Notes: a model not told the origin generated them from the sequence alone. 64,000 bases of DNA from Peromyscus leucopus (GCF_004664715.2 NC_051075.1:32260504-32324503), one strand, 5' to 3'; shown: positions 22,206 to 34,236, counted from the first letter of the stretch. Translations and numbers: made by a program.

Positions 22206-22980
22206 TAATTATAGTCCTAACAAATACCAATTTAAATTCTGTAAATATCCCTTCCCTTTCGTATGTGAGAAAAAAAATAGCTCCCAAGCGATAATGTTCT
22301 ATAGTCATTTCTCACAAGAACAGAGGGTCATATACAGCAACATTTATATCACATTCCCTTCCAAAACCTTCTTTATTCAGTTCAATATCAAAATCTTGAC
22401 TGAAATCACAAGCTGTTGAAACTTACCAGCTCTTATCTTCTTCTATACCACTAGTAAAAGTTTAGGAAAAGATCAAATTTAGGATGAGACAATTCCTGAA
22501 CCAGGAGAATGTTTACTGTTAGTTGTGTTCAATCTCATCCATAATACAATTTATTTTAGGATTATTTAATTGTTCTCACTTGTAAAGTACTTCATATATG
22601 GGGATGTTAATGCTCTGGGGAAAAAAAATGTTAAGTTTTAAGACTGACTCCCAAACTTACTTTGCATTTCCAGAGTTAGCTGTAATGCTTTCCTGGACCT
22701 GAAAGGTGAACCTTATATTTCCCTTTCATATTATGGGCCATATCAGGTTTGGTTAGTCATGCTCATCAATGAAGAGTCCCCTCACTTAATGGAACAGTCA
22801 CAAAACCAATCATCTGAACAACATAAATAGAATGGCTTTACTTTTCTGGTTTAGAGGAGATATACAGACATTGCCCATAACAGCTAAAAGGGTCTACTCA
22901 GAGGATAATTGCTTTCTATAACAAATAATCTGGGGAAAACTTCATTTCTCAGATGAATAAATTTTACGATATAACCAAAC
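22206..22980. other. Unidentified DNA
   Basis: No gene or repeat was recognised. Confidence 0.5.
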
Positions 22981-23060
22981 AAAATGTTAAAAGCAATTGT
23001 TTGTCAACTATACTATAGGCAAAATGTTAAAAGCAATTGTTTGTCAACTATACTATAGGC
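22981..23060. repeat. Perfect 40-bp tandem duplication
   Basis: The unit starting AAAATGTTAAAAGCAATTGT and ending TACTATAGGC occupies 22981-23020 and recurs without a mismatch at 23021-23060. This suggests a recent duplication. Confidence 0.98.
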
Positions 23061-23689
23061 GTGTCCTACTACATAAGAAATGTAATGGGCAAAGTTTCAT
23101 TTGCTATTTAGTCCATAGGTAGAGGATAGCAAGAAGTAGCACAAAAGTAGAAGAAAATAAACGAGAGGTAAGTGAACATCACTGAGAGATTACAGGCTTC
23201 ATTCTAAGGGAGAACACTGCGGGCAACGATGTCCAGAGGAGAAAAGGGGAAAGAGAAAATGGAAGTGGAGAACCAACCAAAATAAAGTATGTGTGTGAAA
23301 ATTCCATGTGAAAATTTACTATTTGTAAGATCATTTAAATAAAAATAAATTTTTAAAAAGAGAGAGATTGTAGACTTGCAGGCTGCAAAAGGTTGGATAT
23401 TGCCAGGGTGTTATTATTCTAGGTACAGCAGCCACATGCTAGTTTGCTTGCAACAAACTGGTTTAAAATAAATCTGTCTCCTTTTGGAAGACAAATCTCC
23501 ATTCCAACACCCAACTCCTATTTGCAAGGAGTGCATTCCATAGTTCCTGAATTACAGGCTTCCTCAGATTTCCATCTTATGATATCCTGGATTGGGATTA
23601 CTTATATTGGAATTTCCTAGATTCAGCATTTTCCTTCATATTGTATATAACATTATATACTTTTTAAATATTATATATACAATCTAAAA
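23061..23689. other. Unidentified DNA
   Basis: No gene or repeat was recognised. The AT-rich, partly self-complementary run near 23636-23690 (TATATAACATTATATAC) is low complexity. Confidence 0.5.
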
Positions 23690-24135
23690 TGTACTTGAAT
23701 GCTATTTGATCAATAAAAAGAAAAATGCTGCATGATCATTCTCATATGGGAACTAAAAGTGTTGATATCATGCAATTTGAGAGTAGCATGCTGGTTAACA
23801 GTCATGGGGGAGAATAATGAGACAAAAATGGGAAAACTTTGATCAACCAGTGCTGAGTTTTGCAAACTGGAAATAACAAGTTCTGGAATGCAATGCAGTA
23901 GTATAGATAACAACAGAATTTAATGTATTTTAAGAAACTATAAGAAAGTGATCTGAATGGATTTTTTTCTTGCCATAACTCATAGTTGTTCAAAAAGATT
24001 TTATATGTGTGTGTGTGTTTGAAAAGATGTGTATGTGAGTGTGTGTGTGTGTTTAAGAGCTAAATTGAATAATTTTAAGTAATTAGTGTATTGGCATATT
24101 CAATTATGTACCTCTCAAAGACTTAGATGTATTCT
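23690..24135 (+). mobile_element. Ancient L1M-type LINE 3' UTR
   Basis: The order CTCATATGGGAACTAAAAGT, GAGAGTAGCATGCTGGTTAA, ATAACAAGTTCTGGAATGCA matches the decayed 3' region of old mammalian L1s. A short TG run (24004-24050) is included. Confidence 0.6.
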
Positions 24136-24748
24136 AAGTATTTATCTCCTCAGAAATCTCACTAGAACACTTTATGAATGTCTTTGATGCTTTCAACCAC
24201 TTCTCTGGACCGTGCTGAGCCTCCAGGAATCCAGTGTCTTTGATGGATTGTGCAATGCCCTTCTGATTGTTTTTCCTTTATCAAAGGCTTGTCCTTTCTT
24301 GGAAGCTTACTATTTTATTGTGTCTTAGGATTTCAATAGGAAACAGCTCATCAGTTCCCAGAATAAATGGTTATGTCATTTTTTCAGGATCCCTAAGACC
24401 TGATTTTATTTAATTTCTTCTATACTCTTTTTTCTGAAAAGTCCATTAGACAGATACAATGAAACATTCATATTTGATTTTTGTGTCTTGGCTCTTAGCT
24501 TACATCTTCAGGCGCTCCTATTATTTATTTTTCTCCAGCCCTTCCTCTGAGCAATTATTTTTATTTTAGCAAGCATATTTTTAAGTTTTCAACCACTCTG
24601 TTATCTAATTATTCCTTTTCCACAGCAACATCCTCAACTATGATTAAAATCACTGGAACTGAAATGTAACTTTGTAAAATATGCTCTTTTCTGGGTTTCC
24701 TTTAGACTCTAGCTTGATAGACATGTTGAAATATTCTTGAAGTCTGCT
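24136..24748. other. Unidentified DNA
   Basis: No gene or repeat was recognised. Confidence 0.5.
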
Positions 24749-24754
24749 AGTGTT

Positions 24755-25117
24755 TGCTGTGGGATACTCTGTATTCTTTGAATGTGTTGCTCTGATTGGT
24801 TAATAAATAAAATGCTGATTGGCCAATAGCCAGGCAGGAAATATAGAGGAGAAGGCTGGGAAGTGGAAGGCTGAGGGGGGAGACGCTGTCAGCTGCTGCC
24901 ATGAGAAGCAGATTTAAGATACCAGTAAGCCACAAACCACGTGGCAACTTATAGATGAACAGAAATGGGTTAATTTAAGATATAAGAACTAGCTAGCAAG
25001 AAGCCTGCCATGGCCATACAGTTTATAAGTAATATAAGCATCCGTGTGATTATTTTATAAGTGGGCTGCGGGACTGTAGGGACTTGGCGGGACTCAGAGA
25101 GAAACTCTCCAGCTACA
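24755..25117 (+). mobile_element. Solo LTR (family 2) with 6-bp target duplication
   Basis: TGCTGTGGGATACTC to CTCTCCAGCTACA, flanked by perfect AGTGTT repeats at 24749-24754 and 25118-25123. It contains AATAAAATGCTGATTGGCCA, AACCACGTGGCAACTTATAG and GGGTTAATTTAAGATATAAG. The 6-bp duplication and TG...CA ends indicate integrase-made insertion of an ERVK-like element, followed by LTR-LTR recombination. Confidence 0.92.
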
Positions 25118-25123
25118 AGTGTT

Positions 25124-25719
25124 TGTAAGTATTGATTGATTAGTTATGGTCAGTGGCTGGGAGGAAACTCTTCTACCGATATATAGGTTGACTTGTGACC
25201 ATGGGTCTTGACCCTGCATGGAAGTCCCACCTGGGATTGCTGTGGTTGTTGTCAGGGTGTTGCCAATGGCAAGGCCACATTACAATAAATAAAGTAAACA
25301 GCCCAACTGCATGCCACTCTCCATGCTGTCCAGCACAAATGCTCAAACTAGGAACCCAAGTCTAGTGAAGAACATTCCTTAGCCCTTCACCCAATTTTCC
25401 AGCTCTTATATACATCTGTCTACTCTTCCACCATGCTCCCTGAGCTTTAGTTGTGAGTATACAGGTTTGGTTTAGGGGTGACCCACAACTTTTGTTCATT
25501 CTCTACATCTGAGGAGGCTGTGAATCTCTGTATTTAATTCCCTTCTTTATACGTACAGGCTTCTCTGACTAGGGCTGATAGCAGCCTCTGTCTATGGGTA
25601 TAAGCAAAACATTTAGAAGGCAGTTTACTGCTTTGTCAATTTAGTTTAAACATCAGTAATAAATTCTCTACATAAGCCTATGAACTCCTCAAACCTGGGT
25701 TGCTAGCCAGGTTTACTTC
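25124..25719. other. Unidentified DNA
   Basis: No gene or repeat was recognised with confidence. Confidence 0.5.
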
Positions 25720-25992
25720 ACCAGCTATGGTCATCCCTCCCCACCCACTCCCCATGCTGGATTACCTCACCCAGCCTTGATGCAGGGGGAGGATCTCAGT
25801 TCTAACTCAACTTGATGTGCCATGCTTTGTTCAAGCCCATGGTAGACCTGCCCCTTTCTGAGTGGAGATGGAGGAGGAATGGATGGGGAGAGGGTAGATA
25901 GGAGCTGAGGAGAGGGAACAGGAGGAGAGGAAGGAGGGGAAACAGTGGTCAGTATGTAAAGTAAATGAAAAATGTTAGTTAAAATAAAATTT
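25720..25992 (+). mobile_element. 5'-truncated L1, 3' UTR and tail
   Basis: CATGCTGGATTACCTCACCC, AACTTGATGTGCCATGCTTT, a G/A-rich block (GGATGGGGAGAGGG), GAAACAGTGGTCAGTATGTA, and an A-rich end AAATAAAATTTGAAAAAA. This is the plus-strand 3' end of a comparatively young rodent L1. Confidence 0.82.
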
Positions 25993-26817
25993 GAAAAAAT
26001 CAATTCTTTTTCATTTGTCTTTATTTATAGTTTCTATTTTATCTATCTGTGCTTTGATCTTCATTGTTTATTCTCTTACACTAATTGTGGACTTAGTTTC
26101 TGTTTAGTTTTAATTTAAGTTGCATAACCAGGTCTCTATTTGAACCACATCTCTTTTTTCTGGTTGTGTTGAAACTGGTTGTATCCCATTCATTTTGCTT
26201 GTTTTGCTTCCATTTTAATTTGTTTCAGAATTCTTTTATTTCCCTTTTTTGTCTCTTCATTGGTCTATTGGCCATTCAAGATCATGGTGCTTAATGGCAT
26301 ATGTTCATGAATTTATCAGCTTCTACTTGTTGTTAATTTCTAGGTTTATCCCATTCTATGTAGATAATATGCATGAGGTCATATTTTATTTATGAAATTT
26401 TTTTGTAGCCTAAAATGTGTTCTGTGCAGAAGAGTACTCCATATACTGATGAAAAGAATATGCCTTTTCCAACTGTTGAGTGAAATAGTAAAATTCTGTC
26501 AGGTCCATTTGATCTTTAGTACACATCATCTACATGTTTCCTCATTAAGTTTTTGTGTGAATGATCCTGTCCCTTAATGAAAATGGAGTGTTGAACTCTA
26601 GCTTGAGTCAATCCCTCCTTTTACATTTAATAGTTATTTTGCATAATTGTATATTCCAGTCTTGGATGATATATATTTATACTAATTATTTCATCTTACT
26701 AAATTGTCTTCAGCAACATGTAATGACTTTCTCCGTGTTTATGGATGTTTTATCTGATTAAAGTATAGCTGTTCCTACTTACTCTGGATCTCAATTTATG
26801 TGTAATATCTTTTTTTT

Positions 26818-26818
<1 letters not shown>

Positions 26819-26870
<52 letters not shown>
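26819..26870. repeat. (TG)n microsatellite
   Basis: About 25 TG units, the complementary CA tail of the adjoining minus-strand SINE. Confidence 0.95.
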
Positions 26871-26871
<1 letters not shown>

Positions 26872-27027
26872 TGGGTACAGATGCCCGTGGAATCCAGAAA
26901 AGGAAAGTACTGAATCACTGGAGATACAGTTATTTGTGAGCCACCCAATTCGGGTACTTGGACCAAACATGGGTCCTCTGCAAAAGTAATGTATGCTCTT
27001 AACCATTGTGAAATCTCTACAGCTCCC
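26871..27027 (-). repeat. B3-type SINE nested in L1M
   Basis: GGAGATACAGTTATTTGTGA, TGGGTCCTCTGCAAAAGTAA, GTATGCTCTTAACCATTGTG and GAAATCTCTACAGCTCCC are the reverse complement of a B3 SINE with its tRNA-like head at the right. The (TG)n at left is its tail. Confidence 0.82.
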
Positions 27028-27370
27028 AAGTGTGTTTCTTATAGGTAGTGATATCATTGAGTTTTACTATTACCCATTTAACCAATTTAAATGTTTTAAT
27101 TGGACGATTGAATCTGTTAGCATTCAAGGCTTTTATTGGCATATAAAAACCACACATCTGCCATGTGGATTTCTCTGGTTGACTTTCCTTTCCTTTGTTC
27201 CTTTTATCCTCTCTTGTTATCTTTGTGGGCTGGTGGTTCTCTATATTGATAAGATTTGATTCTCTTATCTTTCTCTTTTGAGCCTCTGCCTACTACTGAG
27301 TTTTATATTTTGTGTTCTTATAATGATACTTATCTATACATTTTTGCAGAATAGAGTTTTCAAAAAATGC

Positions 27371-28245
27371 CTCCTAGCTTCAGAAACTGAACTTTTTCCA
27401 GACCTTGCAAACAAGTTAATATATTTTGAGAGCATTTATTACAATGTGTTCAATATGCTGTCCTACTGTGTGATCAGCCTGTTTAAGTTTAAATTGCATT
27501 TAAGAAAACAATGTAACCAACCTTACTATGCCTTTGACTTTCCATACAATCAACTTTTCCATCCTAAGATAAATGCATAAATTTAATCTTAAACAATGTA
27601 CTCTTCTATTCCCCTGATCCAGAACAGTGTGTGTGTGTGTGTGTGTGTGTGTCTGTCTGTCTGTCTGTCTGTCTGTCTTTATGTATATGTGTTGTGGTAG
27701 TCATTTGCTGAAAGAAGCCAATAGATTTAAATCAACCTTAAACAAAACAAATATCCACCATAAAGCAACATGAGGATATAGGCTGATAACATCTGTTTGC
27801 AGTTTTGAGTACTACTCTGGGTCAGTTGGTAGCCATAAAGTAACTTCTTAATGATTTCCTCATTCCTTTCCTATACCATGTTGTCTGTGTTGTACAATAA
27901 GTAGGGCTCAAAGCCATCTATTTGTTAGGGACAGATGGAAGACATCGGAATAGAAGTGGAGAATTCAAATCTGGGCTTGTTCTTAGTGTAAACTGCTCCA
28001 AGAGGAAGACTCTATATCATTAATATGGAACCAAAGCACATTTCTAGGGTATAATTCACTTAAACATTTCTCATAATCCTAGTATAGTACCTCTGTTTAT
28101 GTTACTATGATAAAATACTGGGTCCAAAAAGGCTGTGAGGCAACCCAGGCCCAAAAAAGACAAATGTTGTAAATTTTTTTGTGGTGATGTTAACTTTTAA
28201 GCTTTGGTACATGTGCTACAATTAGAATAACCACAGAAGTTAGGT
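27371..28245. other. Mostly unidentified DNA with a compound microsatellite
   Basis: No gene was recognised. (TG)n at 27627-27651 passes into (CTGT)n to about 27680. A 100-codon frame at 27278-27580 lies partly in the decayed L1M and has no recognised domain. Confidence 0.5.
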
Positions 28246-28249
28246 ACTT

Positions 28250-28880
28250 TGTGAGGGATCAGGGGAGATGAGATTTTCCCAAGGAAAAAGAAACAGAATA
28301 TGGTGTTGTGAGGAGATAAAGAGAAAACAAGAATATTAAATTAAATGGGGAGATTAAACAGGGAGAGGGTTGGGAAACAAGGGTACGATGGGAATATCGA
28401 AAGGGACAACTAACACTAAAGTCTTCGAAACCTACTACTATAGAAGTGTCACCATTTGATAGGGGAGAGACTGCTCCAACTAGACATCTGACATTACAAA
28501 ATAAAACCTCCAGTGCCAGGAACGGGTCACATATTATTGAGTCATTGGCCCAAGAGGTCCACAGACCTTGCCTTGCACACACTATAAGCTATTGCCAAGG
28601 CTATTGGTTGTTCTCCACAACCTGGTGGTAGAGTCTCATTGCTGAAGACAACACTTACTTATGTTATTGAATGTAGAAAAGTCGAGCTGGTTCCCAACTA
28701 GAAGCTTTAGCCCTACTGATTAGCACTCATGGTATTGAAAGGTACTCTGTGTGCTATTGGAAGAGAAAGACAATCATCAATATCACCCAGCTACGAACCT
28801 TGTCATCTAACACAAAGACCTCCCTGCAATGTATACTGGTGCAATGGTGGCACAAGGTTATGGAATTACTAATCACATTT
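28250..28880 (+). mobile_element. L1 3' UTR (Lx-like), upstream part
   Basis: GAAGTGTCACCATTTGATAG, AAATAAAACCTCCAGTGCCA, AGGCTATTGGTTGTTCTCCA and CACCCAGCTACGAACC match the segment at 59560-60080 base by base at many sites. The matching continuation is found at 29759, on the other side of an inserted minus-strand L1. Confidence 0.8.
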
Positions 28881-29758
28881 TTTAAATGTCTTTACTTCTT
28901 GATATTATGAAATAAGTATATCTCACCCCCCTTCCTTTTCCTCCATCCAAACCCTCACATCACTTCCCCCTTCCCTTTCCTCCCTCCAAACCCTCACATC
29001 ACTTCCCCCTTCCCTTTCCTCCCTCCAAACCCTGACATATATCCCTCTTTGGTCTTTCTTTTAAAATGATAGCCTCATTTTTGATTAGTTGTTGTTACAG
29101 ACGTTTACATACATACATAAACCTATACGTTTATGTATGTGCATGTATATCCCTAAACACATAAACACAGCCTTCTCAGTCTGTATTCTTGTGCTACATA
29201 TGTGATTTCAGAGCTGACCATTTGATATTGGTTAACCAGTTTGTATGCATTACACTTGGAGAGGTCTGTTTCTCTTGTTTTCAGTCCTCTTTAGTTAACT
29301 GCTGTTTTTGTGGGGGACTGAGGTCTCTTGTGCTTTCTCCTGTCCATGTTAGTACATCTATTGCTATTGTACTTGTTCAGCTCATATTTAGGCAGTCATG
29401 TTGGTGAGACTTCATGAGTCTATCTTCTGATATTTCTAGGAGACACACTATCATAGCAAACTCCCTGATCTTCTGGCTTTTATAATATTTCTGCCCCCTC
29501 TTCCACAATGAATCCTGAGCCTTAGGTGATGCATTGGGACTGATCTCTACAAATATGTATTTTGATTTCCTGTAATGGTCTTCCTCAATTGCAAAGAGAA
29601 GTTTCCTTGATGAGGACTACACTTATCTGTAGGTATAAGAACAACTATTTAAAATGTGGTAGGAGATTTTGCTGGCTTAGTAAAGGGGTAATTGTAGTTT
29701 CTCCTCCAAGATCTGTGAATTCACTAGCTCAAGATAGTTCACTATGTTTTTATTTGAT
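28881..29758 (-). mobile_element. L1 3' UTR inserted inside another L1 3' UTR
   Basis: The plus strand shows the reverse complement of an L1 3' UTR: C-rich start, AGAGCTGACCATTTGATATT, CATGTTGGTGAGACTTCATG, AGGAGACACACTATCATAGC, TTTCTGCCCCCTCTTCCACA, AAGAGAAGTTTCCTTGATGA, TACACTTATCTGTAGGTATA. It splits the plus-strand L1 that resumes at 29759. Confidence 0.82.
28937..29038. repeat. 39-bp minisatellite, 2.6 copies
   Basis: The unit TTTCCTCC(A/C)TCCAAACCCT continues through CACATCACTTCCCCC and repeats at 28937, 28976 and 29015, a constant 39-bp spacing. It lies in the C-rich start of the minus-strand L1 3' UTR. Confidence 0.92.
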
Positions 29759-30470
29759 TTAAGGCCCATGAGATAGAACCCATACCTGACACTGCTAAAG
29801 TGACTGAGAACCTAAAACTATGTATGTCAAGTACCCAGAGGAAATACTATTGTCATTGTTCTACTAAAAGATCATAGCAAAAAATGACTCATAATGACAT
29901 ATCACTATTCCTATAGATCAGTGCTTTGATAGGCCCTCATTAGAGAAGCTGAATTAACACAGAGAAATACAGATTAACAATATACAGAGAGAGAGAGACT
30001 TTGGAGCATTCAGCCCTAAATGGATTGGCAGAAAGACTATAAAAGATAGAGGTGGTGGGTGATAACAAGGAAACAGCATCTTCCAGGAGCAACAGGATGG
30101 ATGCACATATGAATTCACAGACATTGTGGCAGCACACATAGGATCAGCACAGGTTCAAGCCAGGTGGAGTCCTGGGATTAAGAGGGGGAAGTGGAAAACC
30201 ATCTCCTACCCCTAACTGGGAAGCTGTTTGCAATTGACGCCTGCCAGGAAAGAGAAAATCGGTTTTCCCTACTGGATTCTCACTATGTACATCAACCACA
30301 CCTCAGAGCAGGCTCCATGCCCAAGAGTAGCTGGGCAACACAGAACAAACTCCATGATTATTTTAATGAGCTTGTTGTTTTATTTTATTTTGTTTGGGCA
30401 TTTTTTTGTCTAATTTGTTTTTCTTTCTTTTAATGTTCATTTTAGGGATTTTGTTATTGTTGTCTTTATT
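29759..30470 (+). mobile_element. L1 3' UTR (Lx-like), downstream part
   Basis: AAGGCCCATGAGATAGAACC, CTGACACTGCTAAAGTGACT, TCTTCCAGGAGCAACAGGAT, ATTCACAGACATTGTGGCAG and GGTTCAAGCCAGGTGGAGTC follow the same order as in the 38935 and 60100 copies. Confidence 0.8.
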
Positions 30471-31280
30471 TGGTTGCCTACAAGATTTCTGTTTGATCCT
30501 TTTGTGATCTCATCTGCTTTTGCTTAGCCTTTTAAAAAATGAATTGTTTCCTCAATTTATTGACTTTTCTGTCCATACTTTTGTCTGATTGAGCGTCTGT
30601 ATAATTATTTTCACACCTTTTTCAAGCAATTTGATACCTTCCTTTTCTTTGGAGCCATTGCATTCTGTTGAAGGTGTCGCATGTACTTATTTACATGCTT
30701 CATTTGTCCCTACATTGACACTTGTGTATCAAGAATGTCAGTTACTTATATTAAATTTTTACAGTGCATGAACAGTAAATACTCCCTTGTGAGATTTGGT
30801 TCTAGAGTATCAAATAAGTAGATTATGTTAGCTTTGGTTTCAGCTGGGCACAGAAGTGTAGTGAACATGGAAGTTCTTCAGATGCAATCAATATCAGTTT
30901 TGTTTATCAGTGTCTCAGTGGCCAAGACACATCATCTGTTTATGGGATTCTTTCACTGGAAGTAGGACACCTGTTAGTGTCTGGGATCTATGTGTGGTCC
31001 AGGCTGCACTGGTGGATGACTGATGGGGGGTGTAGAAGATGCTTGTCTGTATGTATGGTCTATATATGTAGCTTCAAAACTGAGTTTCTTACAACAATCC
31101 AGCTGGACTTTCAGACTTTATAAGCCTTACCTGTTCCCAATGCATGATTTATCTACTTTCTAGGATTTCAGTAGCCTAATCACACATGTCAGAAGTCATG
31201 GCTGCATTGTAGCCCCGGGGAGGTAGCTGGCTACCCATTAAAGTGAATTATCAAAAGGTTTGCTTTTCCCTGTAGATGTG
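30471..31280 (-). mobile_element. Probable antisense old L1 5' region
   Basis: GAATTGTTTCCTCAATTTAT, TTTTGTCTGATTGAGCG and AGCTGGGCACAGAAGTGTAG resemble antisense ORF1/5' UTR of older rodent L1s. The match is weak and from memory of style only, so the call is tentative. Confidence 0.35.
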
Positions 31281-31453
31281 ATCTTGTGCTAAACTGTTTG
31301 AAAAGACAATTAAGAAATTCAAAAGACTCCACCAAAAAATTCCTACAGCTAATAAACACTTACTGTAAAGTACAATGATATATAACTAACATTATAACTA
31401 GCAGAAATCGGTAGATTTTCTCTATGCCAATGACAAACACTGAAAAGGAAATC

Positions 31454-31456
<3 letters not shown>

Positions 31457-31495
<39 letters not shown>
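31457..31495. repeat. 39-nt poly(A) inside L1 ORF2
   Basis: An uninterrupted A39 between CAGT and TCCCATTCACAATAG. It sits in the interior of ORF2, not at an element end. In L1 this position holds a short A-rich lysine codon region, so expansion by slippage is the simplest explanation. Confidence 0.97.
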
Positions 31496-31500
<5 letters not shown>

Positions 31501-32577
31501 TTCACAATAGAAGCAGGAGGAAACATGACCCTCAGAGTAAATTTACCAAGGAGATGAAGGAGTTATACAACGAAAACTTGGAACCTCTGAAAAACATATG
31601 TCAAGGACAACACTACAAGATAGAAAGACTACCTATGCTCATGTATTGGTAGGATTAATATTGTGGAAATGAACATTCTATCAAGAGCAGTTTAGAGATT
31701 CAATGTCATTACAGAAAATATAACTCCATCCTTCACAGGAATAGAAAAAAAATTCATGTGGAAACACAAACACAAAAGACCCTGGATAGGAAAGACAATC
31801 CTGAGGAGGGTAAGAATATACTAGAGAAATTACCATATCCAATTTCAGGTTATACTTACAGAGCCATGATAATAAAAACAGCATGGTGCTAGCACATGAA
31901 AACAGAGACATAAAATAATGAAATAGAAGACCAAGATTTAAGTTCAGGCAACTATAGCCATACTTTTTTTTGACAAATACAATGAAAATGCACCCCAGAG
32001 AAAAACCCAGAATCATCAACGAATGGTGTTGAGAAAACTAGCTGTCCACATGCAGCAGAATGAAATTAAACCCTAATCCCTCACTATCCACAAAAGTCAA
32101 CTTCAAATAGAGTTGAAGATATAACACAAAACTTGAAACTCTGAATCTGGAACTCTGACAAGGTAGGGAGCAAACCCAAGATGTAAGCATGTGTATGACT
32201 TTCTAAATATGGTGGCACTTTCTCAGAAAGTGAGGCCGCCAACTGACTGATGGGACCTCATAAAACCAAAAGCTCCTGTACAGCAAAGGAAGCTGTTGAT
32301 TTATTGATGCAAAATTGTCACCAGCTACAGATCTGATAGAGGACTAAAATCTATAGTACACAAAGAAATAAAAACACAAAAACATCAAGAAGCAAACAAC
32401 TCAATTCAAATGGGCTATAGATAAGAAAAGAGAATTTGCAAAAGAAAAAAATAGCATGAATGACTAACAAACACTTTTAAAAGTGTTCAACATCATTATC
32501 TATCCGGGAAATGAAAATTAAAACTACTTTGAGATTTCACCTCACCTCAGTCAGAACAGCTATTACCAAGATATCAA

Positions 32578-32815
32578 GGTTAGAAAGATAGCTCTGTGAT
32601 TAAGAGCTCTGGCTGCTCTTTCAGAAGATCCAGGTTCTATTCCCAGCATCCACATGTTGCACACAATTGTGTGGAACTCCAGTTCCAGGAAATCCAGTGC
32701 CCTTTTCCAGCCTCCAGGGGCACCAGCCACACATACGGTACATAAACGTACATGAAGGCAAAACACTCATATGCATAACATAAAAAATTAAATCATTTTA
32801 AAATCTAAAGAAATC
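32578..32815 (+). repeat. B3 SINE nested in L1
   Basis: GTTAGAAAGATAGCTCTGTG, AAGAGCTCTGGCTGCTCTTT, CAGGTTCTATTCCCAGCATC, GGAACTCCAGTTCCAGGAAA and GCAAAACACTCATATGCATA form a complete plus-strand B3 with a tRNA-like head and A-rich tail. L1 ORF2 sequence resumes immediately after. Confidence 0.92.
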
Positions 32816-33495
32816 AAATGGCAGCATAGGATGGTGAGGTTGTCAATAAAAGAGCAACCATGATTCACTGTTAGTAGGAGTGTGCAAACTGGTGCAACCA
32901 CTTTGGAAATCCATGTAGAGATTCCTCAAAAATAGAACTACTCTATGACCCATGTATACCATTTCCAGTAATATAGCCAGAGGAGTCTATATCTTACTTC
33001 AGAGATGCTTGCAAGAATAGTTACTCATTCATGCTCATTCTTACTATTCACAAAAACTAAGAAATAAAATTGCCTAGATGTTCATCAACTCATTAATGAG
33101 TAAGAAAAATGTGGTATATATGCACAATGGAATTTTTTTCAGCTATAAAGAAACATGAAATTGACAAGTAAATGGATTGCACTGGAAAAATTATGATGGG
33201 AAATACTACCCAGGCAAATTCTGTGTTCTCCTTCCTACATGTGTCCTCACTTCACATCTTGAATGTTGTGTGCTCAACTTGGAGTTCCTGCAGAAACTGG
33301 GAAACTGAAAGGAGGACATTAGGAGGGGTGGCTTAAGGGAGGGGGATAATAACACAGGTAATATGCGAGTGTAGGAAGGGAATGCTGAGGTTTGAGTAGA
33401 GAGGAAGAGGGAGACTAGAGGAGACAGGAAATGCTGAAAAGGTTAGTCAAAATGAAGGAGGTATAGAAAACTACTCTCATGTAATCAAATTTTAA

Positions 33496-34187
33496 ACATA
33501 TAATTTGTAATTATTAAAGATTATTGAGTGGTATTATTAATACCTCAGTCTCTAGGTTTTAGTGCTGTAAGAGGCAAGAAGTCTAATAACCAGATGGCCA
33601 CAGGTTTCCACCCTTCAGGCATTGAGTACACAATCTAGGGGTCACAGCCCTTAGGTGATCCTTTGACACATATACTGTGCCTCCTCTTACCTTTTTCTTG
33701 GAAAATCGCTGAGGTCTGTGATGTTTAATTCTCACTGGAATATGAAAAAAGGATTTTATAAAAGAATTCAAATAGAAATCAATTTGAATGCTTCCATGGA
33801 GAAAATTAGAAACCATTTAAAGTGTCAAAGAGCAGAGCTGAATCTAAGTGTCTATGATCCTTGACATTTACAAAGCAATAAGAGATGCATGGCTCTTTTT
33901 TTAATATAAACCCTTTTTCTTAATATTAAACACTCAACTGATATGAATGCTGATAAACAGAGGCACTTAGATAAAATAAATTATCCCATTAATAGGGAAA
34001 GGCATTAATGTCTGTATAATTTAGAGGCATCCAGTTTACCAGTTCCACGGTTTCCAAAGACTAAAGGTCATGCTACAAGCAAACTTTCCCCAAATGTGTG
34101 CCTTCTTTTTTCTAGTGGTGAGATATAAAGATCCCAAACCAGCTCAGAATATTCATTGTGAATAAAATCTGATGTGTCACTAGCACA

Positions 34188-34189
<2 letters not shown>
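33496..34189. other. Unidentified DNA
   Basis: No gene or repeat was recognised. A 77-codon minus-strand frame (33583-33816) has no recognisable features. Confidence 0.5.
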
Positions 34190-34231
<42 letters not shown>

Positions 34232-34236
34232 TGTGT
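34190..34236. repeat. (TG)n microsatellite
   Basis: About 23 TG units with one TATG interruption. Confidence 0.95.

Larger units (their letters stand above)
25993..27370 (-). mobile_element. Ancient L1M ORF2, interrupted by a SINE
   Basis: The plus strand is antisense to old mammalian L1 ORF2: GGTCTATTGGCCATTCAAGA, CTAGGTTTATCCCATTCTAT, GTTGAGTGAAATAGTAAAAT, CTGTCAGGTCCATTTGATCT, GTTTTATCTGATTAAAGTAT, then after the SINE TTTCTTATAGGTAGTG and GTTAGCATTCAAGGC. The coding frames are fully decayed. Confidence 0.72.
31281..33495 (+). mobile_element. 5'-truncated L1: ORF2 C-terminal half and 3' UTR
   Basis: Plus-strand L1 ORF2 traces run in order: ATGCTCATGTATTGGTAGGA (SWIGRIN-type), ATTCATGTGGAAACACAAAC, CAGAGCCATGATAATAAAAA, TCACCTCAGTCAGAACAGC, GGAATTTTTTTCAGCTATAA (ME.FFSAIK-type). 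A G/A-rich 3' UTR follows to about 33495. Frames are heavily broken. A B3 SINE and an internal poly(A) interrupt it. Confidence 0.85.

Noticed and set aside
28937..29038. CRISPR-like repeat array
   Set aside because: The 39-bp units are directly adjacent with no spacers, and the sequence is rodent L1; a minisatellite.
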